Below are positions 15,592 through 24,986 of a DNA stretch of 64,000 nucleotides, piece by piece. Position 1 is the stretch's first letter, and the number at the start of each line of letters is the position of its first letter. Source of the stretch: Microlunatus speluncae. Its GTDB lineage: Bacteria > Actinomycetota > Actinomycetes > Propionibacteriales > Propionibacteriaceae. A model generated the notes under the pieces. The model worked only from the letters and a program-made list of their open reading frames with translations, was not told where the DNA came from and searched no databases. Both the position numbers and the translations under genes were made by a program. Where the stretch lies: contig NZ_VKCZ01000014.1 of assembly GCF_009299835.1 (NCBI RefSeq), positions 744,001 through 808,000 on the forward strand, read 5' to 3'.

Positions 15592-18500
15592 TCACCTTCC
15601 TGCCACCACGTCGGCCGAGAAGTTGGCGTCGACCACCCGCCGGCCGGCGGAGCCGTCGTGCAGCCCGTTGTACTCGGCGTTGAACCGCGCGATGTCGGAC
15701 CGGTACTCCTTCTCCACCACCTCCAGCCGGAGCAGCCAGTCGACCAGCTCCGGCAGTTCCCGCACCTGCGGCCCGGGCGCCGTCGGACCCCAGTCGTACA
15801 AGGCCGACCGGGCGCCCAGGTAGTCGTCCAGGTCGGGCACGAAGAAGATCATCGGCTTGCCGGTCAGCGCCCAGTCGAAGCGTAGCGACGAGTAGTCCAG
15901 GATCGCCACGTCGGCGGCCAGGGTCAGGTCGTTGATCTCCGGATAGCGGGTCACGTCCAGCACCGTCGCGGCCAGGTGTTCCAGATCGCCGTGGCGCAGG
16001 TTGTAGTTGTGGCCGCGGAGCAAGATCACGTAATCGTCGCCCAGCTCCTCGGCCAGCCGCTCGATGTCGAGCGCATCGAAGAACCGGGCCGTCCAGGCGC
16101 CGGTCGCGCTGGTGTCCCGCCAGGTCGGCGCGTACAAGATCACCTTCTTGGCCGGGTCGACGCCGAGCCGGCCCAGCACCCGGGCCCGCTCCCCCGGATC
16201 CGGGTCGATCAGCGCGTCGCTCCGCGGATACCCGGTGACCAGGATCTCGCCTTCATAGCGGTATTCCCGCCGGTACAGCTCGGCACAGAACTCCGACGGC
16301 ACCAGGATCGAGGTCCAGGCAGCGTTGCGGCGCTCGCACTCGACGTCGATCAGATCCTCCGGGAAGCCCTTGGCCCGCCAGAACGAGATCCCCATCGACT
16401 TGAACGGGTAGCCGTGGAAGGTCTGCAGGAACCGCTGGAACGGCCGCCGGCGGAAGAACCGGTCGAAGTCGATGTTGTTGCACAGATGCCGGGACCGGGC
16501 GATCGCCTCGTACCAGTCGGCGCTGCCGATGATCACCGGTCGGCCGCCCTCCGGCAGCTCGACCGACAGGTCGGACACGCCCCAGACCAGATCCAGCTCG
16601 GTCCCCCGCCGGCGCAGTTCCTGATGGATGGCGAGCTGGCTGTCGGTGGCGAACTCGCCCCGGTAGCACTGGAAGAACACCTGCTCCAGCGGCTCCTCCG
16701 ACCACTCCCGCGCGGCCAGCCGCCGCTGGGCGACCCGGCCCAGTTCGCGCTCCGCCAGCGGGGCCCGCAGACCGATGGTCAGCACCGGCGACCCGACCCG
16801 CCGCGCCACGGTGACCCGGTGCCGCTCGGTCACCAGCTCGTACGGCAGCTCGGGCAGCCAGGCCAGGTCGTACAGGCAGTTGACGGTCGAGTCCGCACCG
16901 TCCTCGTCGAGCTGCCAGGGCAGCCGGATGCCGTAGCTGCCGGCCGGCAGCGGATACGCCGTCGGGCTCCCCCAGCTCGACGCCGCCGACTCGAACACCA
17001 GCCGGTGCCGGCCCGTGCCGAGATCCTCGACCGACGACGTGGTGACGTTGGCCTTCGCCGCATGCAGATAGGCCCGGGCCAGCACCGACGGATCGGCGCC
17101 GCTGAGCGTGACGTCGACCAGCAGCCGGTTGCCGTCCGCGGCCACGGCGTGGGCCCGCAGCACCACCGGCGCGGTGCTCAGCGTGACGTAGCCGCGCGGT
17201 GTCCGCGTCCACCGGGAGGACCCGGGGCCGAAGCCGCCGAGCTCGGTCCCGACCTCAGCCTCCGCCGGCCAGGACAGACGCCGCTCGGTCCGGCTCGCGT
17301 CGCGGACCCGCACCTCCCAGCTACTGCTCGGCGGCAACGTTTCCGGCAGCTCGACCGAGAACCCGTAGTCGCCGTCCGGACGCGGCTCCAGCTTCGCCAG
17401 CACGACCTGTTGCGCGTTCCGGGTGAGCACGAGCTCGCGCGCCGGCCGGCCCGGCCGCAGCAGTCGCACCTGGCCGGTCAGTCGGCGCCCGGTGGCGGCC
17501 AGCCGCACCGCCCGCCACCGATCGGGCCGGATGTGCAAGACGAAGCCGGCCTTCGGGTCGCAGACCGGGACGATCCGGTACGTCACGTCGCCGGACGCCA
17601 GCTCCCGGGCCGCGTTCATCTTGCCCTGGCCGATCCGGATCAGGCCGTGCACCGCGCCTTCGCGGGCGACACCGCGGCTGCTGGTCCGGATCCGCAACTG
17701 CCACCGGGTCTCCGCGGGATCCCGGTCGGTGACCAGAGCGTCGACGTCGATCACCGTCGTGAAGCCGGCGGAGTCGTAGCGCTGGTTGGGATGGTTCGCC
17801 CACCGGGTGATGTAGTCGCGGCTGAACCGGCCGACCTCGAGCGGGACCCGGTGGCCGCTGGTCAGATCCTTCAGGTAGGCGGTGATCTCCTCGTCGTGCT
17901 CGGTCAGGTCGACGCCGCGGGCGAAGGCCCAGCCCTCGATCCGGAGGCGGCCGTCGGGCAGCCAGTCGGTCCGCGCGATGCAGGCCGACAGGGCGCTCTG
18001 ATGATCACTGAGCCGGTACAGCTCGTCCGGCAGGTCCAGCTCCGCGGCGATCGCCAGCTCGGCCAGCACCAGGCCGTCGACGACCGTCGTCTGCGGCAGC
18101 GCACCGTTCAGCCGGAAGAACTCGATCACCCGGCCGGCGTCGACCCAGCGGCCCTCCGCGGCCAGATGCACCCGCAGCTTGCGTTCGACCCGGACCTGCG
18201 ACCAGGCCGCGTCTCCGGCGCGAGCCAGGAAGCGCTGGCAGGCCCGCTGCAGCACCGCCCGGTACTCCTCGTCGGCGGTGACCCCGTACTCGACGAACAG
18301 CGACAGGTCGAGGTCCAGCACCCGGCCCAGCCAGGCGGCGGCGACCCGGGGCGACGCCTCGGCCGTCACGACCTCCCAGGCCTGGTCCTTGACCGAGACC
18401 CGGTCCCGCAGGTTGGCGGTCTGGTGCTTCTGCTGGCCGATCGAGGTCTGGTCCTCCCTGATCCGCCAGTTGTAGGTGGTGCTGCTGAGCAGGTCGAACG

Positions 18501-19191
18501 AGGTGGCCCGCAGGTAGGCGGTGACCATCGGCACGTGATCTTCGTACGCGATGCCCTCCGGGAACGGCCCGACCCTGGCGTTCCAGAAGTCGCGCCGGAA
18601 CATCCGGTTGCAGGCGATCACGTCCTGCATCGCGTCCGGGAACTCGTCGATCGTGATCTTCAGCCGCTCCTCGCGGTGCGCGTTGTCCACCCAGGCCGGC
18701 GTGGACGACCTGCCGTGGCTGAACCGGCGGACCGAGCCGACCACGAACTCGGAGCCGGTCCGGCGCAACGTGTCCACCATCCGTTGGTACGCCCGCTGCG
18801 GGATCGTGTCGTCGGAGTCGAGGAAGGTGATCAGCGGCGAGGTCGCGGCGGCGATGCCGACATTGCGGGCCGCGCCCAGGCCGGCGTTGGCCTGCCGGAT
18901 CACCCTGATCCGCCGGTCCTTCGCGGCGTACGCGGCGATCACCGCGGCCGAGCCGTCGGTCGAACCGTCGTCGACGATGATGATCTCCAGCCGCTTCAGC
19001 GTCTGGCGCAGCAGGCTGTTCAGGCAGGCACCGAGGTAGTCCTCGACGTTGTAGACCGGGACGATCACGCTCAACTCGGGCCCCGGCAGCCGCCGCCACA
19101 GCATCGGCCCGATCGGGCTCTCCTTGACCGCTCGGACCAGGCGGTTCGGAAGCCGCCGGGCGATCCGGCTGAAAAGCTTGCGTGCCTGCAC
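15592..19191 (-). CDS. GT2 glycosyltransferase-TagF fusion protein
   Basis: The protein has 1199 residues. The N-terminal GT2 domain shows LSVIVPVYNVEDYLGACLNS (about 40-60), IIIVDDGSTDGS and the metal-binding FLDSDD near 124. A long middle section is beta-rich with no family I can name. The C-terminal TagF-type domain has FHGYPFKSMGISFWRAKGF near 924, VTGYPRSD, LYAPTWRD, LLRGHNYN and DYSSLRFDWALTGKPMIFF. It probably adds both a sugar and a polyol-phosphate to a wall polymer. GTG 19191 is chosen because AGGAG lies four bases upstream; GTG 19260 has none. It heads the three-gene operon down to 10523. Confidence 0.87.
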   Translation of the reverse strand: MQARKLFSRIARRLPNRLVRAVKESPIGPMLWRRLPGPELSVIVPVYNVEDYLGACLNSLLRQTLKRLEIIIVDDGSTDGSAAVIAAYAAKDRRIRVIRQANAGLGAARNVGIAAATSPLITFLDSDDTIPQRAYQRMVDTLRRTGSEFVVGSVRRFSHGRSSTPAWVDNAHREERLKITIDEFPDAMQDVIACNRMFRRDFWNARVGPFPEGIAYEDHVPMVTAYLRATSFDLLSSTTYNWRIREDQTSIGQQKHQTANLRDRVSVKDQAWEVVTAEASPRVAAAWLGRVLDLDLSLFVEYGVTADEEYRAVLQRACQRFLARAGDAAWSQVRVERKLRVHLAAEGRWVDAGRVIEFFRLNGALPQTTVVDGLVLAELAIAAELDLPDELYRLSDHQSALSACIARTDWLPDGRLRIEGWAFARGVDLTEHDEEITAYLKDLTSGHRVPLEVGRFSRDYITRWANHPNQRYDSAGFTTVIDVDALVTDRDPAETRWQLRIRTSSRGVAREGAVHGLIRIGQGKMNAARELASGDVTYRIVPVCDPKAGFVLHIRPDRWRAVRLAATGRRLTGQVRLLRPGRPARELVLTRNAQQVVLAKLEPRPDGDYGFSVELPETLPPSSSWEVRVRDASRTERRLSWPAEAEVGTELGGFGPGSSRWTRTPRGYVTLSTAPVVLRAHAVAADGNRLLVDVTLSGADPSVLARAYLHAAKANVTTSSVEDLGTGRHRLVFESAASSWGSPTAYPLPAGSYGIRLPWQLDEDGADSTVNCLYDLAWLPELPYELVTERHRVTVARRVGSPVLTIGLRAPLAERELGRVAQRRLAAREWSEEPLEQVFFQCYRGEFATDSQLAIHQELRRRGTELDLVWGVSDLSVELPEGGRPVIIGSADWYEAIARSRHLCNNIDFDRFFRRRPFQRFLQTFHGYPFKSMGISFWRAKGFPEDLIDVECERRNAAWTSILVPSEFCAELYRREYRYEGEILVTGYPRSDALIDPDPGERARVLGRLGVDPAKKVILYAPTWRDTSATGAWTARFFDALDIERLAEELGDDYVILLRGHNYNLRHGDLEHLAATVLDVTRYPEINDLTLAADVAILDYSSLRFDWALTGKPMIFFVPDLDDYLGARSALYDWGPTAPGPQVRELPELVDWLLRLEVVEKEYRSDIARFNAEYNGLHDGSAGRRVVDANFSADVVAGR

Positions 19192-19306
19192 TCTGCTCCT
19201 GTTCAGTCTCCGCGAGGTCCATTCACGCGTGCCATGACGACGCGTCAGTGTAAGTGACACCGCATCCTCAGGACGAGTGGCCCACGCCGACCCTGGTCAC
19301 CGGGGG

Positions 19307-21223
19307 TCACCAGTCCGCGGTCGCCGCGTCACTCAGGAATTCGCCGTCCCGGTCGAAGTCGACGCTGAACCCGGACGCGAACGCCTTGCCGTCCCAGCCC
19401 TGCTCCGGCTGCGCGATGTCCGGGTCGCACCAGACCAGGCGCACCCGGTGCCCCATCGCGAACGCCATCATGTATTCGTTCCGCGCAGTGTAGGACTCCG
19501 ACGAGATCATGATCACCCGCTTGGGCTCGGCGCAGAAGATCAAACTGAACAGCGCACTGCCGGCGAAGCCGGCGATCAGCTCGGCCGAGTCGAAGATCAT
19601 CGCCTGCTCGGCCACGTCGTAGTCCTCCGGATAGAGGACGGTGAAGCCGTGTCGGACGAAGAATTCCTCCACCTCGGACAGGTTGTGACAGGCCCGCTTG
19701 TAGTTGGACCGGCGGGAGATGAAGACCTTGGCCGGCCACTCCCGCTGCTGGGCCCGCGCGATCAGGTGCGCCCCGGCCCGGCGCCACACCGCGGGCAGCT
19801 CCGGGTGGACGTAGGTCGGGTTGACCAGCATCGGCGTGGCCGACAGCAGCCGTTCCACCCGGAGCACGCCCTTCGGTGACACGAAGTCCTCCGGGGGGAT
19901 GCCGACCGCGCCGAGCACGTCCCGCTCGAACGGGGCCAGCTCGTTGTGCCCGCCGGGCAGGGGCAGCAGCGCCTTGAGGTCCGGATACCGCTGCTTGGCG
20001 ATCGACCAGGCCCACAGCCGGGACAGCTGCTCGGTCATGATGTGGCCGAAGTGCCGCGGCCATTCCGAGGACAGATAGAAGTAGCTGCCGGAGAGCTCCT
20101 TGGCATCGGTCAGCTTGCGCGGATAGCGGGCGAACAGCGGGTGCAGGTCGTCCAGGAACCGGCTCTTCAACCGCGGATGGGTGAAATGGCGGAACGTGTC
20201 CGGCAGCACCAGCTCCTGCGACAGCAGCACCTGATGGGGGCCGGCCAGCACGTCGTCGTACTCGCGCAGCTGGACCTCGGGCACCTGGTATTCGGTGGCG
20301 AACCGGAGGTCGTGGCGATCATGGTTGCAGCGCAGGTCCCCGACCCGGGCGAAGGACCGGGCCGGCAGCCGGGTCAGCACCCGGCCGAGCTCCGGCCGGG
20401 CCTCGAACACCCGGCCGATCTCCCACTCGCGCAGCTTCGGCAGGGCCGGGCCGGTGCTGGTGATGATCAACAACTCGTCGTCGTAACCGATCCGACGGAC
20501 CGACTCGGCGATCGCCTGCTCGTCCTTGGCCGGGCTGGGCACCAGGCCGTCGATGTCGGCGTACCGGCCGCGGGCCTGATCATCGACCACCCGGCTCAGG
20601 AAGGTCCAGACCGACGGGGCCTTCGTCCGGTCCGCGGCGCCCGCCAGGCCGGCGGTGACGCTGCGGACGATGTAGCGGCCGCGGGCCGCCAGATGGAACC
20701 AGACCCGGCGGAACCGGCGGAGCCGTTCGGCCGGCGGATCGAGGGTGGCGTCCATGATCAACTGGTACGGCCCGAGCGCGGTCAGCTCGGCGTGCACCAC
20801 GGAGTCGTCGGCACCGACGACCAGCCGCAGCCGGTCGTCCGGCCGGCCGTCGTGATCTTGGTCCGCCGGCGCGACCTGGACGACGGTGGCCGCCGGCCAG
20901 GCCTGCCGTGCCAGCCGGCCGAACGCGGCCGAGTCACGGTCGGTGAACACCACGACCCGCTTCGGCTTGGCCTTGGCCAGCGCGCTCTCGGCCTGCTTGA
21001 GGAAACGTCGGGTCTGCTGGTCGGGCTGCCAGCCGAGTTCCACGGCCCGGGTGACCCAATCGGTCGTCGCCGCACCGTTGCCGGCCGGCGCCGGCTTGCC
21101 GCCGCGGGCGGAACGATAGGCGTCCTTGAGCCAGTCGGGGGCGTACCGGCGACCGAGTCGCTTCAGCCGGGCCCCGCGGCGCGGCTGATCGGATTGACGT
21201 GACCTTTCCACCGGACTCCTCAT
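19307..21223 (-). CDS. Glycosyltransferase family 61-like protein
   Basis: This 638-residue protein has a C-terminal half matching the DUF563/GT61 pattern: SGSYFYLSSEWPRHFGHIMT, VFISRRSNYKRACHNLSEVE, YDVAEQAMIFDSAELIAGFA and GSALFSLIFC. The N-terminal 280 residues are basic and mixed alpha/beta without a recognisable family. GT61 proteins transfer sugars such as xylose or GlcNAc; no donor can be read from the sequence. ATG 21223 was chosen; ATG 21241 is an in-frame alternative and neither has a strong ribosome site. The gene lies between the TagF operon and a divergent GT2-like gene, which supports a wall-polymer role. Confidence 0.75.
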   Translation of the reverse strand: MRSPVERSRQSDQPRRGARLKRLGRRYAPDWLKDAYRSARGGKPAPAGNGAATTDWVTRAVELGWQPDQQTRRFLKQAESALAKAKPKRVVVFTDRDSAAFGRLARQAWPAATVVQVAPADQDHDGRPDDRLRLVVGADDSVVHAELTALGPYQLIMDATLDPPAERLRRFRRVWFHLAARGRYIVRSVTAGLAGAADRTKAPSVWTFLSRVVDDQARGRYADIDGLVPSPAKDEQAIAESVRRIGYDDELLIITSTGPALPKLREWEIGRVFEARPELGRVLTRLPARSFARVGDLRCNHDRHDLRFATEYQVPEVQLREYDDVLAGPHQVLLSQELVLPDTFRHFTHPRLKSRFLDDLHPLFARYPRKLTDAKELSGSYFYLSSEWPRHFGHIMTEQLSRLWAWSIAKQRYPDLKALLPLPGGHNELAPFERDVLGAVGIPPEDFVSPKGVLRVERLLSATPMLVNPTYVHPELPAVWRRAGAHLIARAQQREWPAKVFISRRSNYKRACHNLSEVEEFFVRHGFTVLYPEDYDVAEQAMIFDSAELIAGFAGSALFSLIFCAEPKRVIMISSESYTARNEYMMAFAMGHRVRLVWCDPDIAQPEQGWDGKAFASGFSVDFDRDGEFLSDAATADW

Positions 21224-21319
21224 CCGTAACGGACTATTCATGACCAATTGGGGCCTTCCGTGTCCCATTAATGCCCTTCGCGGCACTCCGACCCCGACGA
21301 CAACAGTAAGGTGAGAGTG

Positions 21320-22837
21320 ATGTCTCGCTCCGTCTCGGTTGTGGTGTATGCGGACCGCCCACCTCAGGAGTTGTCCGCCACCCTGGCGTCCATTGACGCC
21401 CAGACGCTGCCGGCCGCCCAGATCCAAGTGATCCTGGCCACCGGCAGCGGCGAATTGGCGCGCCGTCTCGACCGGTACGCCCAGAACCGGCCCAACGTGG
21501 TCATCCATCACAACGAGGGCCCACCGGAGGCGTCGAAGCACGGCGCCGCGGCGCTGGCGTCCGGTGACTGGACCCTGGTGCTCGGGCCGAGCGTGATGGA
21601 GCGCCGGGCCCGCGTCCTGCCCGAGGCGTTGGAGCGGTTGACCCGGTATGCCGAAGAGCATGATCTGGACCGGCTGACCGGCCGGGTGACCTATCGCAGC
21701 GCGGCCGGGATCCTCGACGGCCTGTTCATCGACAACGCGGTCTGGACCGGTGACGCGCCGGACCGGCCGGAACCGTTCGTGCTGTACCGCACGGCGGTGC
21801 TGACCGATCCGCGGCGGCACACCCGCCGCGGCGGTGTGCTGGCCGACTACCCGAGCCTCTATCTGGATCCGCATCTGTCCAACACTCCGCCGATCACCCG
21901 CTCCGGGGTGGCCGCGGAATGGGTCGACGGGCGGTTGCGGGTCGAGGTGACGCTGCGGACCGACTCGGCGCTGACGAGCGGCCGCCGGCTGCATGATCAA
22001 CAGTTGTGGTTCGCCGTGCATCATCCGGCGACCGGGCTGGACTTCTGGCTGCCCACGGACGCGCCGACGCCGGTCGATCCGACGGCCGAGGTCCGAGTGG
22101 CGCGGACCGAGCTCGATCCGCTGCACGCCGCCCTGGGTGGCCCGTTGGCCGACGGGGTCTGGGAGCTCTGGATCTCGGTGATCGGCCCCGATCACACCGG
22201 CTGCCGACTGCGGATCCCCGCCGCGGCGGCCCCCTCGGCCGTGCTCGACGGCACCCTGGTCGCCGTGGCCCGGCACGCCGACGGCCTGGCCGTCGACATC
22301 GGCGCCACCCGGTATCCGGTGGTCGGCGCGCTGCCGGCTGACGGGGCCGAGGTGACGGAAAGCCGGCGCGGATCGCTCGCGACCTTGATGGTGCCCGACC
22401 TGCAGGTCACCGGCGAGGCCCGGATCCGGGGCCGGCTGCACGGGCACGATTCGGCGCCGGCGACCCTGGTCTGCGCCGAAGGTCAGGCCCGGATCGAGTG
22501 CTTCCTGTCCGGGCTGGCCGGCACCCAGCCGTTGTCGGCCGCGTTCGGCGGTGCCCGACCGGCCGAGACCGGGCTGACCCTGCGGATCGAGCCGTCCGGG
22601 TCGATGGTGATCATTCCGACTCCGCCGGTACGCCGACCGCGGCCGGTCACCGTGCCGGCGCCGGAGCCGTCCCGATCGCAGACCCGGAGTCGGCCGAAGC
22701 CGCCGCCGACCGTGCTGACCAAACTGCGCCACCGGATCCCCGGCTTCCTCGAGCCGACCGCCCGGCGCCTCTCGCACAACCCGGCCGCCCGTGCCTTCTA
22801 CCGCAGGGTCAACCGGTCACTCCGCGGCCGGATCTGA
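21320..22837 (+). CDS. GT2-like protein with degenerate catalytic motif
   Basis: This 505-residue protein begins MSRSVSVVVYADRPPQELSA, followed by LASIDAQTLPAAQIQVILAT, which aligns with the first strand and helix of GT2 enzymes. The DXD segment (normally FLDSDD) reads WTLVLGPSVMERRA here, so metal binding and catalysis are doubtful. Residues 200-440 resemble the beta-rich middle of the GT2-TagF fusion at 15592. The tail is Pro/Arg-rich and basic. ATG 21320 follows AAGGTGAG; GTG 21311 is an alternative. It is divergent from the GT61 gene and may be a structural partner in the same pathway. Confidence 0.6.
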   Translation: MSRSVSVVVYADRPPQELSATLASIDAQTLPAAQIQVILATGSGELARRLDRYAQNRPNVVIHHNEGPPEASKHGAAALASGDWTLVLGPSVMERRARVLPEALERLTRYAEEHDLDRLTGRVTYRSAAGILDGLFIDNAVWTGDAPDRPEPFVLYRTAVLTDPRRHTRRGGVLADYPSLYLDPHLSNTPPITRSGVAAEWVDGRLRVEVTLRTDSALTSGRRLHDQQLWFAVHHPATGLDFWLPTDAPTPVDPTAEVRVARTELDPLHAALGGPLADGVWELWISVIGPDHTGCRLRIPAAAAPSAVLDGTLVAVARHADGLAVDIGATRYPVVGALPADGAEVTESRRGSLATLMVPDLQVTGEARIRGRLHGHDSAPATLVCAEGQARIECFLSGLAGTQPLSAAFGGARPAETGLTLRIEPSGSMVIIPTPPVRRPRPVTVPAPEPSRSQTRSRPKPPPTVLTKLRHRIPGFLEPTARRLSHNPAARAFYRRVNRSLRGRI

Positions 22838-22848
22838 CCGCAGCCGGC

Positions 22849-24813
22849 TCACTGGTCGTACCAGACGACGTCGTCGCCGAACGGGTTGCTGTAGCTGAAC
22901 GCCAGCGGGCTGCCGGTGTCGCGGATCCGGTAGGTCAGGTCGCCGTCGGCGCACTCGCCCTCGGGCAGGGTCGTGGCGACGAGTTGCGGCCCGCCGCCGT
23001 CGGTCCGCTCCCCCGCCATCCCGTCCTGGGAATGCAGCGCGAAGTTGGCCGGGCCGACCGCGCGCTGGACCGCGGGGTCGGTGCCGCGGGCGGCGTTGAG
23101 GTCGCCGCCGGCGCAGATCCGGACCGACGTGCTGACGATGAGGTCCTGGCCGTCGGCGCGGGTTTCGATCCCGCTGGCGGTGAGTGCGGTCCCGCTGGCC
23201 AGTTCCACCGTCTGCCCCTCGGCGACGCGGGCGGTGACCGGCCGCGCGCGGGTGGCGCTCTGCACGATCCCGATGCTGATCACTGCGCTGAAGGCGACCG
23301 CGGCGATGATGGCCCCGATCACGTACCGACGCTTGGTCGACGTGGTCCGGCGCTGTTCCGGGGTCGGCTCCGACTGCTCGGGCTGTTCGGTGAGCCTGAT
23401 CCGCGGCACGCCGGCGAGCCGTCGATCCAGCAGCTCCTTGAGCTTGCCGCCGCGACGCAGCTGCCCGGTGTCGACGTCGACGCCGCGGCCCGAGGCGTCG
23501 AAGATCGCCAGGTTGGTCGGGCTGTGTTCGATGATCACGGCGACTGCGTCGAGATCGATCACGTTGCGCTCGGCCGGCTCGCCCAGCGTCTCGGCCGGGA
23601 CGTCGGTCAGCAGGGTGCGATCGCCCAGCCGGACGGTGCTCGGCCCGCCGCTGAGCGCGGAGTGGGCGAGCCAGGAGCTGAACTTCTGCCCCCGCTCCTC
23701 CGGCAGCTCGGGCATCAGCTCCGGGTAGCCGGGCAGCACGGACACGCTGCGGTCGTCCGGGCCCAGCAGCGACGTGATGTGCACCGTGTTCAGCGCGGCC
23801 CCGAGCGCGTTGCGGACCCCGGGGACGGTCAGCGCCTCGTCGTCCTCGGGGAGCCCGAGGACCCGACGGTTCCGGGCCCACTGGCTCTCGGACAACTGCT
23901 CGACCTCGAGGATCACGGCAGTCAACCGGGCATCGGCGATCGGCGCGGCCAGGGTGCGGGCGATCGCCCGGTCCCGATGCTGCGGAGCCGGTACGCCCTC
24001 GCAGGCGACGGTGATCCACCGGTCGGCCCCGAACTCGTGGATCACGCAACCGGTGCCCGGGTCGGTGCCGCCGACCGAGGTCAGCGCCTCGGCGAAATGC
24101 GTCCGCAGCGCCAGCCCGGCCGCGAGCCCGGTGCGAGTCCGCGGCACCACCGCGGTGAACTGGACCGGCCCGAGCGGAGCGCCCAGGCTGCCCGGCGTGG
24201 CCGCTCCCCGAGCCCGGCCCGGGGCCGGGATCGACTGCTGCCGCGGGTCGTCCGGCGGAGCGGCGAACGCCTCGACGCCGACCAGCGACTCGTCGGTCGT
24301 GAAGAACGCACTCCGGACCCGACCGGCGGACGGATCGAGGTGCCGGCGCAGCCGGTCGACCTTCTCGGCGGCGACCACGATCGGCGGCAGGTCGAGCAGG
24401 GACACCGTGAAGGAGTTCATGCCGCTGCGGAAGGCGGCGTCCCGGGTCCAGCCGAACGTGTCCACCGGATGCGGATCGGCGAGATCGGCCGGCACCGTGC
24501 CCTGGAAGTAGCCGGCCAACCGACGCCAGGTGGAGACGGCCACGTCGGGCCGGCCGCGCACGGCGAAGGTCAGGGTGTCCTGGCTGATCTCGACCATGCC
24601 TTCCGGCACCGAGACACCGCCGCCGGCCAGCTCGGTCGGCCGGCCGAGCTCGGCCCGGATCTGGCCGCCGACCAGTTGCAGCGTGCCGTAGTCGGCCACG
24701 GGCTCGTCCAGCATCCCGTACGCGAGCGTCGCCCCCAGCACGACCTCCGTGGCGTCCTCCGCCCGGTCGATCAGCTGCCAGTCGTACCCACCACGCTCGC
24801 TCCATCGAAACAC
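22849..24813 (-). CDS. Bitopic membrane protein of unknown function at the edge of the toxin region
   Basis: I do not recognise this 654-residue protein. It starts (V)FRWSERGGYDWQLIDRAED and has about 480 soluble residues, a basic stop-transfer sequence and a single membrane helix near 500-522 (YVIGAIIAAVAFSAVISIGI). A roughly 130-residue extracytoplasmic domain with paired cysteines (RICAGG and EGECADG) follows. GTG 24813 has TATCCT six bases upstream, again a leaderless layout. A cytoplasmic domain joined to an external domain could suit a secretion-machine or signalling component, but no motif proves it. It lies between the glycosyltransferases and the immunity-gene array. Confidence 0.6.
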   Translation of the reverse strand: MFRWSERGGYDWQLIDRAEDATEVVLGATLAYGMLDEPVADYGTLQLVGGQIRAELGRPTELAGGGVSVPEGMVEISQDTLTFAVRGRPDVAVSTWRRLAGYFQGTVPADLADPHPVDTFGWTRDAAFRSGMNSFTVSLLDLPPIVVAAEKVDRLRRHLDPSAGRVRSAFFTTDESLVGVEAFAAPPDDPRQQSIPAPGRARGAATPGSLGAPLGPVQFTAVVPRTRTGLAAGLALRTHFAEALTSVGGTDPGTGCVIHEFGADRWITVACEGVPAPQHRDRAIARTLAAPIADARLTAVILEVEQLSESQWARNRRVLGLPEDDEALTVPGVRNALGAALNTVHITSLLGPDDRSVSVLPGYPELMPELPEERGQKFSSWLAHSALSGGPSTVRLGDRTLLTDVPAETLGEPAERNVIDLDAVAVIIEHSPTNLAIFDASGRGVDVDTGQLRRGGKLKELLDRRLAGVPRIRLTEQPEQSEPTPEQRRTTSTKRRYVIGAIIAAVAFSAVISIGIVQSATRARPVTARVAEGQTVELASGTALTASGIETRADGQDLIVSTSVRICAGGDLNAARGTDPAVQRAVGPANFALHSQDGMAGERTDGGGPQLVATTLPEGECADGDLTYRIRDTGSPLAFSYSNPFGDDVVWYDQ

Positions 24814-24848
24814 CGCGCCAGGATAGGGGCTCCCGGGACTTGCCACGA

Positions 24849-24986
24849 TCAGGCGTCGACCGTGTCCAGCCGCACCCCGAAGACCCGCGCCGCCTCCGCC
24901 ACGAATTCCGCGCCCGCCCGCGCCGGCAACCGGGCCTCCCACCATGCCTGCTCTGGGCGCACCAACGGACCGTCGGTGATGATGAC
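24849..24986 (-). pseudogene. C-terminal remnant of a second copy of the RHS-linked immunity-like gene
   Basis: Reading from 24986, the frame gives VIITDGPLVRPEQAWWEARL and then PARAGAEFVAEAARVFGVRL before TGA 24849-24851. It matches the end of the protein at 29618-30019 (GPLVRPDEPWWRARLPPRAS ... EEAERMFKVKLTSVDD). The frame is stopped upstream by TAG 24987-24989, the end of the preceding gene, so no start remains. The missing N-terminal half has a counterpart at 27483-27733. Confidence 0.7.

Noticed and set aside
11910-15683. Very long plus-strand frame of 1257 codons opposite the TagF-like genes
   Set aside because: The translation is Arg/Gly/Asp/Gln-rich low complexity, typical of the antisense frame of high-GC coding DNA. 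The minus strand holds clear TagF motifs.
15976-19257. 1093-codon plus-strand frame opposite the GT2-TagF gene
   Set aside because: Antisense shadow: no recognisable domains, and a composition mirroring the real gene's codon bias.
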